Of a stretch of DNA of 46,317 nucleotides, positions 25,607 to 32,940 are shown one piece after another; position 1 is the stretch's first letter, and each line of letters opens with the position of its first letter. The DNA is from CAZIUL01 sp964542475 (lineage in GTDB: Bacteria; Planctomycetota; B15-G4; CAYZWU01): contig CAZIUL010000032.1 of NCBI GenBank assembly GCA_964542475.1, positions 1-46,317 on the forward strand, read 5' to 3'. The translations under genes and the position numbers were made by a program. The notes beneath the pieces are model-generated. The model had not been told where the DNA came from, did no database searches, and was given only the letters and a program-made list of their open reading frames with translations.

Positions 25607-26184
25607 TTGTAACCCCCCAGGCGCTGCCGCACTGCTTCGTACAGACAGATCCCGGTCGCAACGGACACGTTAAGGCTTTCCACGCGGCCGTACATCGGAA
25701 CCGCTGCAAGCGCGTCGCAGTTCTTCCGGATCAAGCGCCTGAGGCCCGAACCTTCAGAGCCCATCACGATTCCCAGGGGACCGGTGAGATCGGTTTCGTA
25801 AAGAGACTGCTCGGTTTCGTCGGCGGTACCGATCAGCCAAACAGCCGAGTCTCTGAGCTTTCCCATCGTGCGGGCAAGGTTCGTAACACGGGCGATCGGG
25901 ATCGATTCCGCGGCGCCGCAGGCAATGTTGCTGACGGTGCTTGTCACGGACACTGAACGGTCCTTCGGAATAACCACCACATCAACCCCTGCCCCGTCTG
26001 CCGAGCGAAGACAGGCGCCCAGATTGTGCGGATCCTGTACGTTGTCGAGAATCAGCACAAACGGCGGGTGGTCCAGGCGATCGATGAGCTCGAACAGTTG
26101 ATCTTCAGAAAGAATGTTAACCGATCCGCCCTTACCAACGTGTTTGCTCTTGCGAACCCGATACTGTTTTTTTCCGCTGCTCAT
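25603..26184 (-). CDS. SpoU/TrmH-family RNA 2'-O-methyltransferase, short form (RlmB-like)
   Basis: 193 residues. The SPOUT catalytic domain carries all three motifs: DNVQDPHNLGACLRSADGAG, GIVMGSEGSGLRRL and YGRVESLNVSVATGICLYEA. These form the trefoil-knot SAM site and match RlmB, which methylates a 23S rRNA guanosine. RlmB is normally about 245 residues, with an L30e-like RNA-binding domain of about 80 residues in front. Here only about 37 basic residues (MSSGKKQYRVRKSKHVGKGG) precede the catalytic domain. An in-frame TGA six bases upstream of the start shows the gene is not simply mis-started. GAGGTGA is the ribosome site. The target RNA may be the usual one or another. Confidence 0.87.
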   Translation of the reverse strand: MSSGKKQYRVRKSKHVGKGGSVNILSEDQLFELIDRLDHPPFVLILDNVQDPHNLGACLRSADGAGVDVVVIPKDRSVSVTSTVSNIACGAAESIPIARVTNLARTMGKLRDSAVWLIGTADETEQSLYETDLTGPLGIVMGSEGSGLRRLIRKNCDALAAVPMYGRVESLNVSVATGICLYEAVRQRLGGYK

Positions 26185-26284
26185 TCGGCTTCACCTCGAA
26201 CCGGACAGAGTTAAAAGCCCCCTCCCTGTGTATCCGGCTCTCGAAAAAGCGGCGGGCGGGAGTCGTCGTGCAGATCCCTGCCGC

Positions 26285-27433
26285 CTACAATCCCAGCTCA
26301 TCTATGTGGGAACGCACTTTCCGGATGAATGAATCGGGAACCGGCTCGTCCCTGTTGTCCAACTCTATGAGAAAGGAGGTCTGGTTGCGCTCGAGCATCT
26401 TTCCTAGGTATGCCCGCCTTTCATCGTCCGAAATCTCCCGCCGGATCTTTTGCACGGCTTCGTCCTCGCTGATCCCGGTGTTTTTCACGAGCCGCCTTAC
26501 CTTGACCTCTTCGGGGCTTATCACATGAATAACACAGTGGTTGACAAGGTGCGTCAAGCGGCTTTCCACAAAGAGCCCCGCCTCAAGAAACAGCTTTTTG
26601 ACCTCGTTCCCCTGATCCAGGTGGTTGTTGTCCATGCATGTCTCGTAGAGCCGGGCAAGGATCGGCTTCAGCATGATCTCGTTCAGCTTACCCAGCTTCC
26701 GCGGGCTCTGGAACACGATAGCGCCGAGCAGGCTCCGGTCGACGGATCCGTCATCGTTCAGCAGGTGTTCGCCGAAACGTTCCCCGATCCGTGCCCTGGT
26801 CTCCTGGTAAGCCGACTCCGAGGAGTTCCCGAGGATGTAATGCCCGATCTCGTTAAGGTCGATGCGCCTGGAACAAGGAATCTTTTCTACAAGGCGTTTC
26901 GCAACGAAGCTTTTACCTGAAGCGACCCCTCCGGTGACCCCGATGCGCAGCTGGCGGATGATCTTCTGTTCGAGCTTCTGCTTCACATGGATGGGTACGT
27001 ACTCGGAAACATCGCCTCCCTCGCTGACAATGGCTTTTACAACGCTCGAGCTCACATGGGAAAGCCTCGGCCTGGCAGGAAAAAAGACCGTGTCGATGGT
27101 CGAGAACTGGAGCTGATTCACGTTGTAAAGAGTCAGCTCCGCTTCTAGGTCCAACCCGTTCCGCACCCCGCGTATGATCACGTTGTACCCGTTGCGGTAG
27201 GCGAACTGCGCGAGCAGCCCCTGAAACACGACGCAGTCGACGTTTTCGAGATGCGCCACAGATCTTTTCGCCATGTCGAGGCGTTCCTCGACGCTGAAAA
27301 GATACTCCCGCACCTTTTGAGGGTTTGCGCCGATGCCCACGGTTACATGGCCGTAGGTGGCTGCCGCCCTGTCGATGATGTCGATGTGGCCCCAGGTTAT
27401 GGGGTCACCTGAAAAGGCGTAGATGGCTTTCAT
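26285..27433 (-). CDS. coaDE: Fused phosphopantetheine adenylyltransferase (CoaD) and dephospho-CoA kinase (CoaE)
   Basis: 382 residues carrying the last two steps of coenzyme A synthesis. Residues 1-155 are bacterial CoaD: AFSGDPITWGHIDIIDRA with the nucleotide-binding His16, VIIRGVRNGLDLEAE, and SHVSSSVVKAI. Residues about 160-380 are CoaE: RIGVTGGVASGKSFVAK as the P-loop, DLNEIGH for the Asp of the kinase site, VIHVISPEEVKVRRL as the lid, and a late Asn-Arg-Asp element. ATG 27433 opens exactly at the first strand of CoaD; a TTG at 27448 is less likely. In most bacteria the two are separate genes, and the animal fusion uses an unrelated arrangement and PPAT type, so this is a convergent fusion. 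The SpoU methylase gene follows 100 bp downstream. Confidence 0.92.
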   Translation of the reverse strand: MKAIYAFSGDPITWGHIDIIDRAAATYGHVTVGIGANPQKVREYLFSVEERLDMAKRSVAHLENVDCVVFQGLLAQFAYRNGYNVIIRGVRNGLDLEAELTLYNVNQLQFSTIDTVFFPARPRLSHVSSSVVKAIVSEGGDVSEYVPIHVKQKLEQKIIRQLRIGVTGGVASGKSFVAKRLVEKIPCSRRIDLNEIGHYILGNSSESAYQETRARIGERFGEHLLNDDGSVDRSLLGAIVFQSPRKLGKLNEIMLKPILARLYETCMDNNHLDQGNEVKKLFLEAGLFVESRLTHLVNHCVIHVISPEEVKVRRLVKNTGISEDEAVQKIRREISDDERRAYLGKMLERNQTSFLIELDNRDEPVPDSFIRKVRSHIDELGL

Positions 27434-27465
27434 GAGCGTTCCATCCAAACAGCTGGATACCGTTT

Positions 27466-27495
27466 CGCAGGGGCGGCCGGCCGGTCGCCCCTACG
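27466..27495. repeat. 30-bp G+C-rich palindrome of the widespread GGGGCGAC type
   Basis: GCAGGGGCGGCC pairs with GGTCGCCCCTAC around a GGCC centre; only one position and one G-T pair break perfect symmetry. Palindromes reading GTAGGGGCGAC...GTCGCCCCTAC are common intergenic repeats in many uncultured bacteria. The right half, GGTCGCCC-TAC, starts the left flanking repeat of the cassette, and a lone decayed half also starts the right flanking repeat at 35709. Confidence 0.75.
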
Positions 27496-27585
27496 GATGC
27501 TATTTAAGGAACATTGGGTTGTCAAATCAAATAGAGTCGATTATAAACCGCTCCCGTGGATACCCCGGGAAACACAAGCCGCAGA
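27482..27585. repeat. Left flanking direct repeat of the cassette, with a decayed DMT gene start
   Basis: About 104 bp that align with 35709-35814 in the same orientation at roughly 80% identity by eye. Shared blocks include CGGTCGCCC, ACGGATGC, AGGAACA, TTGTCAA and TCGATTATAAACCGCTCCC. The homology runs past the start codon of the DMT transporter: here GTGGATACCCCGGGAAACAC, there ATGGATAATCCAGGCGACAG. In the DMT frame the left copy reads VDTPGNTSRRT against MDNPGDRSLKT. The left copy is therefore a non-functional duplicate of the coaDE-DMT intergenic region and the first DMT codons. Confidence 0.75.
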
Positions 27586-27697
27586 ACAGCCGACATACAA
27601 CGTTTTCTTAAAAAAAAGCCCCGATCAGAAACATTTCAATGCCGATTCTGTTATATAACAATGACTTGACGACCGATCCGCTGCGACAAGGAACAAG

Positions 27698-30217
27698 ATG
27701 AAGCTCTACCACGGCTCCCTTCTCTCTGCCACCTCCGTCCGGGCCCGTCTTTTTCACTGTATAGAGAAAGGTTCGTTGCTGAAGGCGCTCTGGCTGATCG
27801 CGTGCCTGATCGCGCTGATCGCGGAGCCCCTTCACGCCCAGGTGAAGAGCGATCGCGGCTGGAAGTTCTTTTATCAGAAGAAGTACGGCGAGGCCCTCGG
27901 GCTTTTCGAGCAGGGCTTGCGCAATTACGGGAAGGACTACTGGGTCATCGACGGAGTGGGGTGGTGCTGCTACTACCTCGGCGACCTCGACCGGGCCGAA
28001 TCCTCTTTCCGTGAAGCGCTGACCATCAAGCCGGACTATCCCTTCTCGTTGATGGGAACCGATTGCGTCGCAGCCGCCCGCCTCGCCCCGATCGAGGAGG
28101 CCGAAGGGTATCTCGCGGCGGGCCGTCCCGGAGAGGCGCGAATCGCCTTTGATGCGGCCCTGCGGGAGGCGCCTGGATTAGCAAAGCCTCTAAAAGTACG
28201 CGCTCTCCTCGGGCTTGGCCGCGCTCACCATGGCGTTGGCAATTACACGGACGCCGCCAAGGTGTTCCAGAGCGCCGCGAAACTCGACGACAAATGCGCG
28301 CCGGCCCACGCCGGGCTCGGATACGCCCTCATGGCGCGGAAGAAGTACAACAACACGGCGTCTTCTTCTCTCCAGCGGGCGCTAGACCTCGCGCCCGACG
28401 ACCTCGACGCGCGGCTCGCTTACGCCTGGTGCGCGTACCACGGCCGCAACACCGCGGCGGCCCTCAAGAGGTTCGGCGCGATCCTCCGCGATCGCCCCGA
28501 CTGCTGGGGCGCTCTACTCGGTCTCGGGTGGTGCCGGGCGAAGAAGGGGGACACGGTTGGGGCTTCCGGTCATTTCCGGGACGCTCTCCTCCTCGCGCCC
28601 GATGCAGCCACCTCCGACCTGCTCGCCTGGATCGGGGAGGACACGTCCCGATCGCCGCTGCGCATCGATTACGCCTTCGCACTCGTCGCTCTCGGACGCG
28701 ATGACGAGGCGAGGAGCCTCTTCCAGGCCGCTGCCGACGGCGACTACCTCCCCCTCGCCCGGCTCGGCGAGGCGCTCGCCGAGCTCCACCTCGGCGAAAA
28801 CGCGGCAGCGCTGCTCCTCGCGCGCTCTCTCGTCGAAAAGGGCCTCGACCCGGTCCGGGAACTGCGCGTCACGGGAACCGCCGGCACCGTGGAGAGGCTT
28901 TCCGTTTCGGTTTCAGCGTCATCCGTGCTTGGATGGGCGCTGCTCGCCCTCGGAGCTTACGACGAAGCCGTCGACTCGTTCACCCGGGCGGCCGGTATCA
29001 AGGAGGTTAGGCCGGACGCCATGTGCGGCCTTGGCTCGGTCCACCTCGCAGAGGAGCGCTTCGAAGAAGCGGGCGTACATTTCAACTTGGCCCTGAACTT
29101 TCTGCCCGGCTACCCTCCCGCGGTGGCCGGCCTGAACCAGGCGGCCTCGTGGCGGTTTGCAGACTACAACAGGGCCTGGGCCCTCCTCGAAGCGGGAGAG
29201 GCTGGGGCGGCGGGAAAAATCTTCCTCTCCCTGCGCAACGATCCGCGCAACCGCTTCCCCGCCGACCGCGCCGACCTGATCGATTTCTCCCTTGGCTTTG
29301 CCGCCTGCCGCGCCGGCAATCACGACACGGCAATCGCCTTCTTCAAGGAAGCCCTCCGACGCAACCAGGCACTCACCGCCGCTCACACGGGTCTCGGCCG
29401 CGCCCTTCTTGAGGGAGGGAATCCCGGCACCGCCCTTGCCGCGCTCGATACGGCCTGCGCTGCGGCACCGTTCGACCCGGTTCCAAGACGCCTCGCAGCG
29501 GAAGCGCTCGTCGCACTGGGCCGGGAGACCGAAGCCCTGGAGCGTCTCTCCGGCTGGACTGCCGAGCTCGTGGATGCCGGGCTGTTCGAGCTTCAGGGCC
29601 GGCTACTGATCGAGGAGAAGAGGTTCGTCGAGGCGCGCATCGCCTTTGAGACGGCGTTCGTCCTCGACCCGGACAGGATCGTCGATTCCGAGGTCGAGGA
29701 ATGGATAGGGAAGTGGGAACAGTTCAATCCTCTCGCCGGGCTTCTCGGGCGGATCCGCCAGGGCGAGGGACGCTACAGCGATGCGGCGCAATGGCACGCC
29801 CTCGCTCTCGAAAAGGAGCCTGGCGATCTGTCCCACCACCGGGGGCTCGCCCTCGCCGCTGCCGCACTCGGCCGGTTCGACGAGGCGGAAGCAGCCGCTG
29901 AAAAATACTATGCCTCGCTCGAAGACACATACAGGGGACGCTCTTCCCGCCGAGCCACGGCCCTCGCTCTAGGGTGGGCCCTCTACTACGGATCAGAGCT
30001 CGAGAAGGCCCTCCAAATCTTTCGTGACGTGGAGAAGCAGGACGGAGTCGACGGCCGCAAGGACCCCGATGTGAAGACCGCCCTCGGCTGGACGTGGCTC
30101 GGAACAGGGAACGTGTCGCGGGCTAGAGAGTGCTTTCTCGAAGCCCTCACCTTCGATCCACGCTTAGAAACAGCCCTCGCGGGGCTCGAGGAGACGATTT
30201 CAACGCACAGCCGCTGA
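27698..30217 (+). CDS. Large secreted or membrane-anchored TPR-repeat protein
   Basis: 839 residues. A hydrophobic segment at residues 28-45 (LLKALWLIACLIALIAEP) is followed by LHAQ, a plausible signal-peptidase site. The 27 residues before it are unusually long for a signal; a TTG at 27776 after AAAGG would give a normal one. From about residue 50 to the end the protein is built of TPR-like helix pairs, e.g. GEALGLFEQGLRNYGKDYWV, DRAESSFREALTIKPDYP, DAAKVFQSAAKLDDKCAPAHAGLGYAL and RARECFLEALTFDPRLE, probably 15 or more. Such solenoids act as scaffolds for protein or peptide partners. As the first gene it may recruit the substrate or organise the channel-peptidase protein in the periplasm. 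No catalytic motif is visible. Confidence 0.88.
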   Translation: MKLYHGSLLSATSVRARLFHCIEKGSLLKALWLIACLIALIAEPLHAQVKSDRGWKFFYQKKYGEALGLFEQGLRNYGKDYWVIDGVGWCCYYLGDLDRAESSFREALTIKPDYPFSLMGTDCVAAARLAPIEEAEGYLAAGRPGEARIAFDAALREAPGLAKPLKVRALLGLGRAHHGVGNYTDAAKVFQSAAKLDDKCAPAHAGLGYALMARKKYNNTASSSLQRALDLAPDDLDARLAYAWCAYHGRNTAAALKRFGAILRDRPDCWGALLGLGWCRAKKGDTVGASGHFRDALLLAPDAATSDLLAWIGEDTSRSPLRIDYAFALVALGRDDEARSLFQAAADGDYLPLARLGEALAELHLGENAAALLLARSLVEKGLDPVRELRVTGTAGTVERLSVSVSASSVLGWALLALGAYDEAVDSFTRAAGIKEVRPDAMCGLGSVHLAEERFEEAGVHFNLALNFLPGYPPAVAGLNQAASWRFADYNRAWALLEAGEAGAAGKIFLSLRNDPRNRFPADRADLIDFSLGFAACRAGNHDTAIAFFKEALRRNQALTAAHTGLGRALLEGGNPGTALAALDTACAAAPFDPVPRRLAAEALVALGRETEALERLSGWTAELVDAGLFELQGRLLIEEKRFVEARIAFETAFVLDPDRIVDSEVEEWIGKWEQFNPLAGLLGRIRQGEGRYSDAAQWHALALEKEPGDLSHHRGLALAAAALGRFDEAEAAAEKYYASLEDTYRGRSSRRATALALGWALYYGSELEKALQIFRDVEKQDGVDGRKDPDVKTALGWTWLGTGNVSRARECFLEALTFDPRLETALAGLEETISTHSR

Positions 30218-30271
30218 GATGCAAAACGATAGCAGACCACAGCGCAGCGCAGCTCTGAAAAGGAAACGAAA

Positions 30272-30523
30272 ATGAACAGGATCGCACGACTGGCCGTGAG
30301 CGAAGAGGGCTTCATCTTCGATCCGGAAAGAGGGAACAGCTTCACCACTAACAAGGCGGGGCTCTTCATTCTCCGGCTTCTGAAGGAGGGGAAGGACGAG
30401 GCTGCCGTGATCCGGGCGATGACGGAACAATACGCCATAGCGCCGGGCGAGGCGGAGCGCGACTTCGTCGACTTCAGGAACCAGCTCAGCAGGCACCTCC
30501 TTGTGGAGGCGGACCATGAGTAA
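30272..30523 (+). CDS. PqqD-like peptide-binding protein (RiPP recognition element fold)
   Basis: 83 residues, the usual size of stand-alone PqqD proteins. The pattern fits: a short N-terminal strand (RLAVSEEGFIFDPERGNSF), then NKAGLFILRLLKEGKDEAAVI and a helix pair (MTEQYAIAPGEAERDFVDF) ending RNQLSRHLLVE, as in the winged-helix RRE that holds leader peptides for modifying enzymes. AAAGGA precedes the ATG. The gene ends inside the ATP-grasp gene by eight bases, so the two proteins are probably made in balance. No pqqA, pqqC or pqqE is near, so PQQ synthesis is not implied. No radical SAM partner and no precursor-peptide gene is visible in the cassette; the gaps of 54 and 52 bp are too short for one. 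Confidence 0.78.
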   Translation: MNRIARLAVSEEGFIFDPERGNSFTTNKAGLFILRLLKEGKDEAAVIRAMTEQYAIAPGEAERDFVDFRNQLSRHLLVEADHE

Positions 30524-31556
30524 GATCCGCGTGGGGGTGACCGGCATCAACGCAGTCGACAACCCCGGGCCGGGTGTGGGCGTCATCCGCAGCGTGAAGG
30601 AGGACGGCGAGCTCGATGTGGAGGCCGTGGGGCTCGCCTACGACGCCATGGACCCGGGCATCTACATGGGCTGGCTCATGGACCGGGCCTACATCCTTCC
30701 CTACCCGTCGGGAAACGAGGCGGACTTTCTCTCCCGCATCCGCTACATCAAGGGGGAGGCTGATCTCGATCTCATCATCCCCACCCTCGACACCGAGCTT
30801 CCCCTTTTCATCAACGCCGCGAAAGAGCTCGAGGAGATGGGGATCCGGACCTTCCTCCCCACGAAGTCGCAGTACGACCTGCGGAACAAGACGCGCCTCG
30901 AGGAGGTGGCCTCCGCAGTCGGGCTCGCCTATCCCGCGTCGCGCACCGTCGCCTCCCACCAGGAGCTGGCACAGGCGATCGACTTCCTGGGGCTTCCCGT
31001 CATGATCAAGGGGCTCTTCTACCGGGCACACTGCGCCGCGACATGGCAGCAGGCAACGTCCTTCTTCGATTCCGTCGTTGCCGAGTGGGGGTACCCCGTC
31101 ATCGTCCAGCAGGTCGTGACCGGCGACGAGATGAACGTGGTCGGCGTGGGCGACGGCAATGGTGAGGATCTCGGCCGGGTGGCGATCAAGAAGCTCTGCA
31201 TCACCTCCCTCGGCAAGATCTGGACCGGCGTGACAGTGCGGAACGAGAGGATCCTGAAGGCGTCGCTGGAGTTCGTGGAAAAGTTCCGCTGGAAGGGCGG
31301 CTACGAGATCGAGTGCATCGTCGCTGAAAACGAGGTCTACCTCATAGAGATCAACCCCCGCTTTCCCGCGTGGGTCTATTTTTCCACGGGAGTGGGAGTG
31401 AACCTGCCGGCGCGCCTCGTGCGGGCCGCTCTCGGCCTTCCAGTGGAGCGGAACGGCGATTACGAAGCGGGCAAGCTCTACGTGCGGTACACCTACGACC
31501 TGGTGACCGACATGTCCACGTTCAAATCGATCACCATGAAGGCGGAACGCTCATGA
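30516..31556 (+). CDS. ATP-grasp ligase (carbamoyl-phosphate-synthase/D-Ala-D-Ala-ligase-like)
   Basis: 346 residues. An N-terminal pre-ATP-grasp Rossmann domain (about 1-105: IRVGVTGINAVDNPGPGVGV, DLIIPTLDTELPLF) precedes the ATP-grasp fold (about 110-310). Visible elements are the first ATP-contact strand FLGLPVMIKG, the hinge VIVQQVVTGDEMNVV, GYEIECIVAENEVYLIEINPRFP with the Mg-binding Glu278 and Asn280, and the Arg after it. Such enzymes form an acyl phosphate from ATP and join it to an amine or another nucleophile. ATG 30516 overlaps the PqqD-like gene, and its stop overlaps the decarboxylase start (ATGA). A peptide or amino-acid carboxylate held by the PqqD-like protein, joined to an amine from the decarboxylase, is a plausible reaction but is inferred. 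Confidence 0.88.
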   Translation: MSKIRVGVTGINAVDNPGPGVGVIRSVKEDGELDVEAVGLAYDAMDPGIYMGWLMDRAYILPYPSGNEADFLSRIRYIKGEADLDLIIPTLDTELPLFINAAKELEEMGIRTFLPTKSQYDLRNKTRLEEVASAVGLAYPASRTVASHQELAQAIDFLGLPVMIKGLFYRAHCAATWQQATSFFDSVVAEWGYPVIVQQVVTGDEMNVVGVGDGNGEDLGRVAIKKLCITSLGKIWTGVTVRNERILKASLEFVEKFRWKGGYEIECIVAENEVYLIEINPRFPAWVYFSTGVGVNLPARLVRAALGLPVERNGDYEAGKLYVRYTYDLVTDMSTFKSITMKAERS

Positions 31557-32935
31557 CGTTACCATACGAAAAACCGTTCCTGCGCAAGCTCGAGATGGGG
31601 CAGATGAACAAGTTCGGATCCCGCTACAGGCAGCCGGTCACAGCCGATGTCGACGGCGCGTCGATCGCGGAGCTTGCCGACACCCACGGCTCTCCCCTCT
31701 TCGTCTTCTCCGAGAAGACGCTCCGAGAGAGCTACCGCGAGATCCACAAGGCCTTTGCGAGCCGCTACCCGAACATCCATTTCAGCTGGTCGTACAAGAC
31801 GAACTATCTCAACGCGATCTGCGCGATCCTCCACGACGAGGGGGAGAGCGCCGAGGTGGTCTCATCATTCGAGTACGAGAAGGCGCGTCGCCTCGGGGTT
31901 CCCGGAGAGAAGATCATCTTCAACGGGCCGCTCAAGCCGCTCCCCGCCCTGGAGCGGGCGGCACGCGAGGGCGCCGCCATCCACGTGGATCATTTCGAGG
32001 AGATCTTCGACCTCGAAGAGGTGGCCGCCAAACTCGGCCGGAAAATCGAGGTCGGCCTGCGGCTCAACATGGACACGGGGATCGCCCCCCTCTGGTCGCG
32101 CTTTGGATTCAACATCGAGTCGGGCGAGGCGCTCGACGCGGTGCGCCGGATCAAATCGGGCGGCCGGCTGATTCTCAACGGCCTCCATTGCCACATCGGC
32201 ACCTACATCATGGAACCGGAGGCTTACGCCGTGGAAGTGGAGAAGATGCTGCTTTTTGCGCGCCGCGTTGAGGAGGAGCTCGGCTTCGACATGGAGTATT
32301 TCGATCTCGGGGGCGGGCTCCCCTCGCGGGCGCGCCTCAAGGGTGTCTACCTCCCTCCGGAGGTTGCGCTCCCCTCGGTCGACGACTACGCCGCGGCGAT
32401 CTGCGACAGCCTTCTGCGGCACCTGAAACCGGGACGGTTCCCGAAGGTGATCCTCGAGACCGGCCGGGCCGTGGTGGACGATGCGGGAAGCCTGGTCACC
32501 ACGGTCCACGCCGTGAAGCGCCTGCCCGACGGGAAGAAAGGATACGTTATCGACGCCGGCCTGAACCTGCTCTTCACCTCCTTCTGGTACCGCCACCGGA
32601 TCGCCCTCGAAAGGGAGATCGACGGATCGAGCGAAGACTGCGTTATCTACGGCCCCATGTGCATGAACATCGACGTGATCGAGGATCAGGCCCGCTTGCC
32701 GCCCCTGCCCCGGGGGACGCGCCTTGTCATCTCGCCCGTGGGGGCCTACAACAACACGCAGTGGATGCAGTTCATCAGCTACCGGCCCGCCGTGGTCCTC
32801 GTGGGGGAGAAGGGCGAGGTCGATGTGATCCGCGAGGCCGAAACCCTGGACGATGTGGCCGGACCGGAACGCCTGCCCGACCGGTTGAAAGCAGGCGGAC
32901 GGCCGAAGCCGGACGGGCTGAGACGGGAGCGTTGA
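31553..32935 (+). CDS. PLP-dependent fold-III decarboxylase (LysA/ODC-like) with altered substrate motif
   Basis: 460 residues. The alanine-racemase-like barrel holds PLP on Lys82 (SWSYKTNYLNAI). Other family motifs are HCHIGT (about 212-217), the phosphate-binding GGGLPS, and ETGRAVVDDAGSL in place of the usual EPGR. The C-terminal beta domain has GPMCMNIDVI with catalytic-type Cys370, then GAYNNTQWMQF. Diaminopimelate and ornithine decarboxylases have an acidic residue directly after this Cys (CE or CD) that binds the distal amino group. Here it is Met371, so the substrate probably lacks a distal amine at that place. The loss argues against a second lysA for lysine synthesis. Start ATG 31553 is coupled to the ATP-grasp stop. 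Product: probably an amine formed by decarboxylation of an unknown amino acid. Confidence 0.87.
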   Translation: MTLPYEKPFLRKLEMGQMNKFGSRYRQPVTADVDGASIAELADTHGSPLFVFSEKTLRESYREIHKAFASRYPNIHFSWSYKTNYLNAICAILHDEGESAEVVSSFEYEKARRLGVPGEKIIFNGPLKPLPALERAAREGAAIHVDHFEEIFDLEEVAAKLGRKIEVGLRLNMDTGIAPLWSRFGFNIESGEALDAVRRIKSGGRLILNGLHCHIGTYIMEPEAYAVEVEKMLLFARRVEEELGFDMEYFDLGGGLPSRARLKGVYLPPEVALPSVDDYAAAICDSLLRHLKPGRFPKVILETGRAVVDDAGSLVTTVHAVKRLPDGKKGYVIDAGLNLLFTSFWYRHRIALEREIDGSSEDCVIYGPMCMNIDVIEDQARLPPLPRGTRLVISPVGAYNNTQWMQFISYRPAVVLVGEKGEVDVIREAETLDDVAGPERLPDRLKAGGRPKPDGLRRER

Positions 32936-32940
32936 GGAGG

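Noticed and set aside
28294..29901. Long open frames on both strands inside the large TPR gene
   Set aside because: They follow from the high G+C content. None has a ribosome site, a recognisable domain or TPR-like regularity; the 839-residue frame explains the region.
30272..30523. PQQ biosynthesis linked to the PQQ-like propeller at 9262-12501
   Set aside because: Only a PqqD-like protein is present; no pqqA, pqqB, pqqC or pqqE, and the propeller lacks proof of PQQ binding. The two genes are 18 kb apart.
31370..31552. Longer N-terminus for the PLP decarboxylase
   Set aside because: It would overlap the ATP-grasp gene by over 180 bases; ATG 31553 with a four-base overlap is the natural start.
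31553..32935. Housekeeping diaminopimelate decarboxylase (lysA)
   Set aside because: The acidic residue after the catalytic Cys is Met, the ETGR motif differs from EPGR, and the neighbours are not lysine genes.
32659..32940. Longer N-terminus for the channel-M23 protein
   Set aside because: It would lie inside the decarboxylase gene and reads as low-complexity Arg/Gly/Pro; ATG 32941 directly after GGAGG fits better.
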